This document shows, piece after piece, positions 1-6,160 of a stretch of DNA of 14,977 nucleotides. Source of the stretch: an archaeon (GTDB lineage: Archaea; Thermoproteota; Nitrososphaeria_A; Caldarchaeales; Wolframiiraptoraceae); NCBI GenBank assembly GCA_029258815.1, contig JAPDJZ010000174.1, positions 1-14,977 on the forward strand. Direction: 5' to 3'. The position numbers were made by a program, and so were the translations under genes. The notes beneath the pieces are model-generated. The model had not been told where the DNA came from and ran no database searches. It worked only from the letters and a program-made list of their open reading frames with translations. Positions within the stretch are counted from its first letter, which is position 1; each line of letters opens with the position of its first letter.

Positions 1-822
1 GAGAGGGCCGTTAGGATTAGGCTCGTGGACGGATACCCGATCCCGCTTAAGCCCGAGTAGAATACCGGGGGCTACGTCGCCCTCAGGATGATCGAGGACT
101 TCGACCTCTCCAAGGGCGTCGAGCTTAGAATCTGGAAGCGGATTAAGCCGGGGAGCGGGCTCGGGAGCTCGGCGGCCACGGCCGCGGCTGCGGCGTACGC
201 GGTGAGTAAGCTCTTCAAGCTGGGGTTATCGAGGGAGAGGCTCGTCGAATACGCCGCCCTAGGGGAGCTCGTCTCCGCCGGGTCGCCCCATCCCGATAAC
301 GTGGCCCCGGCGATCTACGGAGGCTTCACGATAATCTTCTCGCGGAACCCCCTTAGGGTCTGCGCGATAAGCCCTCCGAGGGCTCTGGGGGTTGTGGTCG
401 CCCTGCCGGACTTCGAGAAAGGATCCACGAGGAGGGCTAGGGAGGTTCTCCCGGAGGCGGTTGAGCTCGAGAAGCACGTCCGCAACTTGGGAATGGCCGC
501 GGCTCTAGCGGCTGGAATGGCCCTAGGAGACGTAAAGATGATTAAGGAGGCCGTGAACGACTTGATCGTCGAGCCGGCGCGGGCTAGAGCCGGGATAATA
601 CCGTTATACGAGGAGGTTAAGCGGTTGGGGGAGAGGCTTGACGCCGGGATGGCCGTGAGCGGAGCCGGCCCCGCGGTGATCGGGCTCGTTGAGAAGGAGC
701 GCGGGGAGGCCCTGGCCAAGGAGCTTGAAAAACTCTACGCCTCGAGGGGCTATCGATGCAGGACTTGGGTAACCGAGCCGGGGCCGGGGGTCTCCGAGCT
801 ACGCGGGTGGGAGGTGGCTTAG
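1..822 (+). CDS. thrB: Homoserine kinase, 5' end outside the window, interrupted by an in-frame TAG
   Basis: Phosphorylates homoserine to O-phosphohomoserine with ATP, the step before threonine synthase; cytoplasmic GHMP-family kinase. The GHMP ATP-binding loop PGSGLGSSAA lies at about 148-177, followed by the family segments PDNVAPAIYGGFT and AVSGAGPAVIGL. The reading frame is open from base 1, and codons 1-19 (including IPLKPE) match the family, which normally continues as DP(E/D)(K/R)N. Here the K/R position is TAG at 58-60, and family-like sequence resumes at once (NTGGY...MIEDF). The first ATG after the stop, at 88, would give 244 residues lacking the N-terminal strands and part of the homoserine site. 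Roughly 40 N-terminal residues lie left of the window. The gene ends 3 bases before threonine synthase. The identification is firm; whether the gene is a pseudogene, is read through, is made as two pieces, or shows a sequencing error is open. Confidence 0.88.
58..60 (+). other. In-frame TAG inside homoserine kinase
   Basis: The frame is identical before and after this codon, so it is a nonsense change and not a frameshift. Family members such as the Methanocaldococcus enzyme, as I remember it, carry lysine or arginine here (PDKN / PERN), so one A-to-T change from AAG explains it. TAG ends most other genes in the window, which argues against general reassignment of the codon. Confidence 0.8.
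810..816 (+). promoter_or_regulatory. Shine-Dalgarno site for threonine synthase
   Basis: GGAGGTG sits inside the end of thrB, 9 bases before the TTG at 826. It is the main reason for accepting the TTG start, because no in-frame ATG lies nearby. It suggests translational coupling of thrB and thrC. Confidence 0.65.
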
Positions 823-825
823 GCT

Positions 826-2070
826 TTGCGGAGCTACTGGCTTAGGTGCATCGGCTGCGGCCGCGAGTATCCCGGATCAAGCCGGATCTACACCTGCCCG
901 GCCTGCGGCGACCTCCTCGATGTGGTCTACGAGCACGGGGACGAGGTCTCGAGAATACCCTGGCTAAGAGGCTACGGCTCTAGGCCTCTGGGCGTGTGGA
1001 GGTATCGGGAGCTTCTCCCGGTCGAGGATTACGGCAAGGTCGTCTCGATGGGCGAGGGCGGGACTAGGCTCATCCGATGTAGGAATCTGGAGCGCGAGCT
1101 CGGGGTCGGGGAGATCTACGTGAAGTATGAGGGCGATAACCCGACCGGATCGTTTAAGGATAGGGGGATGACGGTCGGGGTTACGAAGGCCGTCGAGGCG
1201 GGGGCTAGGACTACGATCTGCGCCTCGACCGGGAATACGAGCAGCAGCCTCGCGGCGTACTCGGCCAGAGCGGGCCTCGAGTGCGTCGTCCTAGTTCCGG
1301 CGGGTAAGATCGCCCTAGGAAAGCTTAGCCAGGCGATAATTCACGGGGCTAGGGTTCTAGCCGTACGGGGAAGCTTCGACGACTGCCTAAGGATAGTCAG
1401 GATACTCACTAGGGATAAGCGATTCTACCTCCTAAACTCGATAAACCCGTTCAGGCTCGAGGGCCAGAAGACCGCGGCCTACGAGATCTACGAGCAATTA
1501 TCCGGCGCGGTCCCCGATAAGCTGATAATCCCGGTCGGAAACGCCGGGAACATAGTAGCCTACTGGAAGGGCTTCGGGGAGCTGAGGAGCCTAGGCTTGA
1601 TCGACGAGCTTCCGAGCTTCGTCGGAGTCCAAGCCGCGGGAGCCGCCCCCATCTACAAAGCCTACGTCGAGGGAGCCGACGGGATCAAGCCGATAAAGGA
1701 TGTCGAGACCGTCGCGACTGCGATAAGGATCGGGAACCCCGTAAACTGGAAGCGCGCCCTCAAGGCCATTAGGGAGACGGGCGGGCTCGCCGCCGCGGTA
1801 TCCGACGCGGAGATCCTAGAAGCTCAGAGGCTGCTGGCGTCGAGGGAGGGGATCTTCGCGGAGCCGGCTGGAGCGGCTCCAATAGCCTTCCTGATCAAGG
1901 CTTCTAGGGAGGGGCTCGTGGAGGGGGATGAGCGGGTGGTCTGCATAGCGACGGGCCACGGATTGAAGGATCCGGGAATCGTGGTCAAGACCTTTGAGAA
2001 GCCCCCCGAGGTCGATGCAAGCCCCGACAGCGTTCTACAGGCTTTAGAGATTTCGGCGAAAGCCGTTTAG
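826..2070 (+). CDS. thrC: Threonine synthase
   Basis: Converts O-phosphohomoserine to threonine and phosphate, the last step of threonine synthesis; PLP-dependent fold-type II enzyme. The 414 residues begin with a zinc-ribbon-like segment (C8, C11, C24, C27) common in archaeal threonine synthases. The PLP lysine is K111 in GSFKDRGM. The substrate loop STGNTSSSLAAY is at 134-145 and the PLP-phosphate loop GNAGN at 238-242. The length is normal and no key residue is missing. The start is TTG, chosen because of the GGAGGTG site 9 bases upstream and because it keeps the first cysteine pair. It follows thrB by 3 bases, the usual pathway pairing. If thrB is dead, thrC would lack its dedicated substrate supply unless another homoserine kinase exists elsewhere. 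Confidence 0.95.
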   Translation: MRSYWLRCIGCGREYPGSSRIYTCPACGDLLDVVYEHGDEVSRIPWLRGYGSRPLGVWRYRELLPVEDYGKVVSMGEGGTRLIRCRNLERELGVGEIYVKYEGDNPTGSFKDRGMTVGVTKAVEAGARTTICASTGNTSSSLAAYSARAGLECVVLVPAGKIALGKLSQAIIHGARVLAVRGSFDDCLRIVRILTRDKRFYLLNSINPFRLEGQKTAAYEIYEQLSGAVPDKLIIPVGNAGNIVAYWKGFGELRSLGLIDELPSFVGVQAAGAAPIYKAYVEGADGIKPIKDVETVATAIRIGNPVNWKRALKAIRETGGLAAAVSDAEILEAQRLLASREGIFAEPAGAAPIAFLIKASREGLVEGDERVVCIATGHGLKDPGIVVKTFEKPPEVDASPDSVLQALEISAKAV

Positions 2071-2107
2071 AGAAGCTGGTTAAACTCTCTAATGGTGGGA
2101 TCGATTC

Positions 2108-2848
2108 TTGGATCTAGCCGAGGCCGCTGAGAGGATTCGGGAGGGGATTAGGTCTAGGAAGCTAATCCTAGTTCTGGGCTCGATGGAGGTTTACTACGAG
2201 GGTAGGGCCGCGTCGAGCCTCGGCCTAGGCGAGAGGCTCCTGATAATAAAGCAGGATGGAAGCCTTCTGGTTCATAGGCCGACCGGATACGAGCCCGTGA
2301 ACTGGCAGCCCCCGGGATCTAGGATCGACGTGGACTTGAGGGACGGCGCCCTCGTCGTCGAGGCTAGGCGGATCAGCCCCGAGGAGCTTCTCAGGATAAT
2401 CGTTAGGAGCGTGCGCAGCGTCGAAGCCTACAGGCTCGAGGACTCGGCCGAGTTCGCGATGTACGCTACGGAGGAGGAGATGAAGAGGGCGATCCTACTC
2501 GAGCCCTCCCTTATCGAGGAGGGATTTAAGCCCATGGAGGATGAGCGGAGGGCAGGCCGAGCCGGATTCATAGACATACTCGGGGTAGATTCATCCGGAA
2601 ACTTGGTCGTGGTGGAGATTAAGCGGAGGAACGCGACGGCCGAAGACGTGAAGCAGCTCCTAGGCTATGTCAAGGAGATTGAGGATGAGTTTGGGAGGAA
2701 GCCTAGGATGATCCTCGTCGCCCCCGGCGTTCAGAAGTCCGCTGCAAAGGAGCTCGCGAGATACGGCGTCGAATTCAAGTGCCTAACCCCGAGGCGGTGT
2801 CATGAGATACTTCAAAGGGGTAGGGGTTTGGATAGGTTTCTAGGCTAG
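2108..2848 (+). CDS. nucS: Mismatch/ssDNA endonuclease NucS (EndoMS)
   Basis: NucS/EndoMS cleaves DNA at mismatches or branched single-stranded ends and works with the sliding clamp PCNA in archaeal DNA repair. The 246 residues show the N-terminal DNA-binding half with NWQPPG (W66) and a C-terminal RecB-like nuclease domain: D156 in GFIDILG, E170 and K172 in VVVEIKRR, and Q183 in KQLLGYV. These match the D/ExK/Q catalytic set of the Pyrococcus enzyme. The tail GLDRFLG resembles a PCNA-interacting motif without its glutamine; that is inference. The start is TTG; GGTGG at 2094-2098 lies 9 bases upstream, and a weak TATA-like TTAAAC near 2080 could instead give a leaderless start. It follows thrC by 37 bases. 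Its TAG stop overlaps the stop of the convergent SAM synthetase gene. Confidence 0.93.
   Translation: MDLAEAAERIREGIRSRKLILVLGSMEVYYEGRAASSLGLGERLLIIKQDGSLLVHRPTGYEPVNWQPPGSRIDVDLRDGALVVEARRISPEELLRIIVRSVRSVEAYRLEDSAEFAMYATEEEMKRAILLEPSLIEEGFKPMEDERRAGRAGFIDILGVDSSGNLVVVEIKRRNATAEDVKQLLGYVKEIEDEFGRKPRMILVAPGVQKSAAKELARYGVEFKCLTPRRCHEILQRGRGLDRFLG
2845..2848. other. CTAG palindrome holding the stop codons of two convergent genes
   Basis: The TAG of nucS (2846-2848, plus) and the TAG of SAM synthetase (2845-2847, minus) overlap in one CTAG. No intergenic space remains, so each transcript must end inside the other gene. Confidence 0.95.
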
Positions 2849-4074
2849 AAGAGCATTACTTTCCCTTCCAAGACGAGCTTCTCGAGTTCGCCGATCCTCC
2901 CTATCTGATCCTTAGCTATCTCGGCGGCTTCGTAGGCGAACGACCTCTCGTTGATCTCGTCGAGAGCCGTGTATTGGATCGAGATTATGAGCGGCTTCGT
3001 TATGGGTCTCCCGATCTGGCTTAGAATCCTAACGTATACCTCGTCCACCTTCCCGGTCTCCTCGTAGATCCTCTCGGCTATCCGCCTAGCCATCACGTTA
3101 TAGATCTTCCCGACGTGGGATCTGACGTTCTTCCCGGCCGCCGCCTCGAGCGACATCTGCCTATTCGGCGTTATGAGCCCGTTCACCCTATTCCCCCTCC
3201 CCGTATTCCCGTCGTCTCCGCCCTCCGCAGAAGTACCGGACACCGTTAGATAGTAGATCCCCTCCTCCGGGTTATCCGCGGTATTCACGTACACCTTGAC
3301 GCCGTCGCTCCTCCCGCCCTTCAAGACCTCGTCGGCGACCCTAAGCGCCTCCTCTCTAATCTCCTCCTTAACCGCCTGATAGTGGTCGGGGTCTGGAGTT
3401 AGGGGCGCGATTATGCTATCGGCTATCGTTATGATGTATCTCCTGCCCAGCCTCAGCCCCATGACCTTGCAGTCCTCACCGCTCTCGGGAACCCTGCCCT
3501 TAAAGCCCCTCGAATTCACCCTCCGCTCGACCTCGTATACGAGCCTCTCGAGGGATGAGAGCGGGGCGTAGCCGACGCCGTAGGACGTGTCGTTCGCCCT
3601 CGGAGCCTCATCCGAGCTATCAACTATCTTTCTAAGATCTCCGCTGCCCATCCTAATCTTCATATCTATTACGACGTGCTCCTCCGGGTCTAAGAACCTG
3701 AAACTATTCTTGATGAAGTCTTTAACGGCGTCGGCGATGAGCTCCCTATACGGTATCTCGACCTCGCCGGACGGCGTCGAGACCTTGGTCGTAGCCCTGC
3801 CGGCTATGAGGATGTTTATCGGCTCCTCGACGACCCCCCCGCCGAACCAGACGCTAGACCTGCCCCCCACTAGGAGGCCCTTATCCAGATTATGGTGCAG
3901 GATCTGGCCGAAGTTCTCGATATAGTATTTTGAGAGCGCTATGCTAGCGCACTCGCACGCGGAGTCGATTATGTAGTCGGGGTGGCCGAGGCCCTTCCGC
4001 TCGACTAGCTCGACGTGCTGCTCCTCGATCGGAAGCCTGTTTATTCTCTCGACTACTATCCTCGACTTCTCCAT
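2845..4074 (-). CDS. mat: Archaeal S-adenosylmethionine synthetase
   Basis: Makes S-adenosylmethionine from methionine and ATP. It belongs to the archaeal MAT family, which is strongly diverged from bacterial MetK. The 409 residues are the usual family length. Recognisable segments are ERKGLGHPDYIIDSACE near the N-terminus, GGRSSVWFGGG, and the highly conserved GDDGNTGRGNRVNGLITPNR followed by AAGKNVRSHVGKIYNVMA. The start is ATG, with the conserved ERKGLGHPD segment about 25 residues in, as in the family. A TATA-like TTTAAATA lies about 32 bases upstream, predicting a leader of about 10 bases and no strong ribosome-binding site. It is therefore probably transcribed alone although it lies downstream of the Sm gene on the same strand. 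The stop is TAG, shared in the CTAG at 2845-2848 with nucS. Confidence 0.96.
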   Translation of the reverse strand: MEKSRIVVERINRLPIEEQHVELVERKGLGHPDYIIDSACECASIALSKYYIENFGQILHHNLDKGLLVGGRSSVWFGGGVVEEPINILIAGRATTKVSTPSGEVEIPYRELIADAVKDFIKNSFRFLDPEEHVVIDMKIRMGSGDLRKIVDSSDEAPRANDTSYGVGYAPLSSLERLVYEVERRVNSRGFKGRVPESGEDCKVMGLRLGRRYIITIADSIIAPLTPDPDHYQAVKEEIREEALRVADEVLKGGRSDGVKVYVNTADNPEEGIYYLTVSGTSAEGGDDGNTGRGNRVNGLITPNRQMSLEAAAGKNVRSHVGKIYNVMARRIAERIYEETGKVDEVYVRILSQIGRPITKPLIISIQYTALDEINERSFAYEAAEIAKDQIGRIGELEKLVLEGKVMLF

Positions 4075-4105
4075 CCCAGATCCGGGATCATAGTCCGACT
4101 ATTAG

Positions 4106-4113
4106 TATTTAAA
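4106..4113 (-). promoter_or_regulatory. TATA-like box for SAM synthetase
   Basis: On the minus strand this reads TTTAAATA in a local AT-rich dip, centred about 35 bases before the ATG at 4074. At the usual archaeal spacing, transcription would begin about 9-10 bases before the start codon. This is a sequence match only. Confidence 0.55.
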
Positions 4114-4151
4114 GAAGCCCTCACGAAGCACCACCGGATTGGTTGGAGGAT

Positions 4152-4412
4152 CTAGATCTCGGCCAGCTCGGGCTGAAGCTGAATATACATTATATTATTT
4201 CCTCGGATGAGTATCCTCGGGTATTGGGCTTTCCTTCCATTCCCCTCGTATTCGACCGCTTTCTCGATCACGATGTTCATGTAGCTATCGCACTCGACCA
4301 TTCTCCCCTCATACACGAGCTCGTTCTTCAGCTTCACCCTAACGAACCTGTTTAGGTGCTTCGCAACGGTTGCGAGCGGTCTTCTGCCGGCGCTGGTTCC
4401 GAGGCTTCGCAT
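4152..4412 (-). CDS. Sm-like archaeal protein (Lsm)
   Basis: Small RNA-binding protein of the Sm/Lsm family, which forms a ring (usually of seven subunits) that binds U-rich RNA. The 86 residues carry the Sm1 motif (FVRVKLKNELVYEGRM, then CDSYMNIVIEKAVEY) and the Sm2 motif ILIRGNNIMYIQ with the hallmark RGNNI. The ATG at 4412 is preferred; an in-frame TTG at 4421 would add three residues. A TATA-like CTATAAT about 26 bases before the ATG would make the transcript leaderless. A small alanine/arginine-containing lead precedes the Sm fold, which is normal. The downstream neighbour on the same strand is SAM synthetase after 77 bases with its own promoter, so co-transcription is uncertain. RNA targets cannot be told from the sequence. 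Confidence 0.93.
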   Translation of the reverse strand: MRSLGTSAGRRPLATVAKHLNRFVRVKLKNELVYEGRMVECDSYMNIVIEKAVEYEGNGRKAQYPRILIRGNNIMYIQLQPELAEI

Positions 4413-4432
4413 CTGGCTCAACGCTTCTTCAC

Positions 4433-4440
4433 ATTATAGA
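4433..4440 (-). promoter_or_regulatory. TATA-like box for the Sm gene
   Basis: The minus strand reads TCTATAAT, centred about 25 bases before the ATG at 4412, which fits a leaderless start. A second candidate, CTTAAAAT at 4452-4459, would give a leader of about 17 bases. I cannot choose firmly between them. Confidence 0.4.
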
Positions 4441-4502
4441 ATTTTGAGGGGATTTTAAGCTTTTCCCGGCGATCGAGCCGAAGGAGCGACGCGGCGGGGT
4501 AG

Positions 4503-5210
4503 CTACCTCGACTCGAGGACTTTCTGAAGCTCCTCAGGTATTACGAGCTCGGAGAAGCAGAGACCGCATACGAACCTGTCCTTGGTGATCCTTCTCGCTG
4601 ATCGAAGCGGCGCGCCGCAGACCGGGCAAGTGGGCTCCCCCTCCTCAAGCTCGTAAAGAGGCTTCTTACATTTAGAGCACTTCTTCGAGCCGAGCTTGTT
4701 AAGCTCGCCGCAGTTCGGGCAGACCATGTCCTGCCCCCTCGTAACCACCTTGATCAAAGGCTCCTCCTCAAGCTCCTCCACCCCTGCCTCCTCAACCCCC
4801 TCGACCGCCCCCGATTGAACTATCTCCTCTATCTCCCGCTCTATCTCGGCGGCTATCTCCCTCGCCTCCCTCCTCCTAGGCTTCCGAGGGCTTCTCGCAG
4901 CTCTCCTAGCGGGCTGGGCTGGTCGCGGAGGTGGAGCCGGCCCGGGGACGTGGTAGGGCCTTCTCACGATGCTGGAGGCCTGCGTCTCGATGGGCGCTCG
5001 AGCCGCCCTAACGAATAGGAGTAGTCCTAGGGCAGTTATCGCTCCGCCCGCGATCGTGAAGTATAGGATTAGTGGGAGCGCGAGGATGTGCTGGGTTAGA
5101 AATTTCCTCATGGGAGATCCTACCGATAGGGTTAGGTAGTAGATCGAGGGGACGAAAGCTACCGCTACCCCGAGGAGGCTGATGATGGCTCCGACGCGCA
5201 TGGATACCAT
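4503..5210 (-). CDS. Membrane-anchored protein with two C-terminal zinc ribbons, function unknown
   Basis: I do not recognise a named family. The 235 residues divide clearly. Two hydrophobic segments lie at about 6-27 and 41-68. A proline/arginine-rich basic linker spans about 82-114 (APPPRPAQPARRAAR). An acidic, probably helical stretch follows at about 115-150 (EIEREIEEIV...EELEEE). Two zinc ribbons follow: C164/C167 with C178/C181, and C195/C198 with C215/C218. The likely topology puts both termini in the cytoplasm, leaving the ribbons free to bind nucleic acid or protein; this is inference. The start is ATG; a second ATG at codon 4 is equally possible. It lies 33 bases after Rio2 on the same strand and is probably the last gene of an IleRS-Rio2 transcript. 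The linker is compositionally biased but codon use resembles the neighbours. Confidence 0.85.
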   Translation of the reverse strand: MVSMRVGAIISLLGVAVAFVPSIYYLTLSVGSPMRKFLTQHILALPLILYFTIAGGAITALGLLLFVRAARAPIETQASSIVRRPYHVPGPAPPPRPAQPARRAARSPRKPRRREAREIAAEIEREIEEIVQSGAVEGVEEAGVEELEEEPLIKVVTRGQDMVCPNCGELNKLGSKKCSKCKKPLYELEEGEPTCPVCGAPLRSARRITKDRFVCGLCFSELVIPEELQKVLESR

Positions 5211-5243
5211 CGCCGGCGCACCTTCAAGGGTAGCCCCGCGAGC

Positions 5244-6143
5244 TTATGCTAAAAATGTTTCCCCACAAAGATCCTCGACGAGCTTCGAGCATTCCTCGGG
5301 TAATTCCGAGACCTTCCACTTCCTTTTAAAAAACTTGATTAAGCCCGACAGATCCCTCCGAAGATATGTTTTCGCCATGGGGTGCCTGGGGCTAACCCAC
5401 TGAGGCCAATCAATTATCAGGATATCTTCCTCGGGCGTTACGAGAACGTTGTACGCGCTTAGATCGCTGTGAACGACTCCCGCGTCGCGCGCCTTCCTCA
5501 CGTTCTCGAGGATATCGCCTAGAATCCTTAAAGGGTCTTCGAGCTGCTGAATTATCGCGAGCTCTATCCCCCGGAAGAACCCGGTAACGATCACGTGCAT
5601 GCTCCGCGCTATCGGCCTCGGAACCTTAACGCCCCTCGGATGAAGTATTCTGAGGGCTTGATACTCTTTCGAGGCGGCTTTTATCGAGGCCGCGAGATAG
5701 CTATGGGCCGAGAGGAGGCTCGTCCTATGCCTTTCATATCTTCTAAAGCTCGTCCTACCTATCCTGAAGAATTTGACGACGATTCTCTCACCCTTCGGCG
5801 AGAGGGCGTCGTAGACGTCCGCCTCCTTGCCGACCCCTAGAGGTCTTCCAAGGCTCTCGATGATATTCCGGTCCACGAGGTTTTTCAAGGCCAGTAGGTC
5901 TAAGCCGTTATAGTTTATGCAGAATCCCCTCTCGAGGCCTCGGGGAGCCCAGATCAGCTTATACTCGTGAAGCTTTCTTAGGAGCTTTTCGGCCCTCTGA
6001 CCCAGCCCGCTCTCCCTGAAGATTACCTCCCGCGGGACGACCTCGTATCTCGATAGGTTCGCCTCGATTACCCTGAGAACCTTGAAGTGGTTTTCGTCGA
6101 GCCTTCTGAAGACCTCCCTAGCGTATTCTATGAGAGATGGCAA
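5244..6143 (-). CDS. rio2: RIO-type serine/threonine kinase, Rio2 family
   Basis: Rio2 is an atypical kinase/ATPase acting in the final maturation of the small ribosomal subunit. The 299 residues start with the winged-helix domain characteristic of Rio2 (about 1-90, with LDENHFKVLRVIE). The Rio2 nucleotide loop GVGKEADVY is at 103-111 and the ATP lysine at about K124 in VVKFFRIG. The catalytic loop is HSDLSAYNVL (D227, N232) and the metal site IIDWPQ (D245). Compared with the common HGDLSEFN and DFPQ there are mild substitutions (S for G, A for E, W for F), but all catalytic residues remain. The start is TTG, 17 bases after the IleRS stop, with GGTGG a few bases upstream and the N-terminus in register with the family. 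It ends with TAA. The neighbours IleRS and the zinc-ribbon protein fit a translation-related operon. Confidence 0.94.
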   Translation of the reverse strand: MPSLIEYAREVFRRLDENHFKVLRVIEANLSRYEVVPREVIFRESGLGQRAEKLLRKLHEYKLIWAPRGLERGFCINYNGLDLLALKNLVDRNIIESLGRPLGVGKEADVYDALSPKGERIVVKFFRIGRTSFRRYERHRTSLLSAHSYLAASIKAASKEYQALRILHPRGVKVPRPIARSMHVIVTGFFRGIELAIIQQLEDPLRILGDILENVRKARDAGVVHSDLSAYNVLVTPEEDILIIDWPQWVSPRHPMAKTYLRRDLSGLIKFFKRKWKVSELPEECSKLVEDLCGETFLA

Positions 6144-6160
6144 AGTTCCACCTAGGGATT

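Noticed and set aside
4143..4355. Plus-strand open frame of 70 codons opposite the Sm gene
   Set aside because: It is antisense to the conserved Sm1/Sm2 motifs and has no family features.
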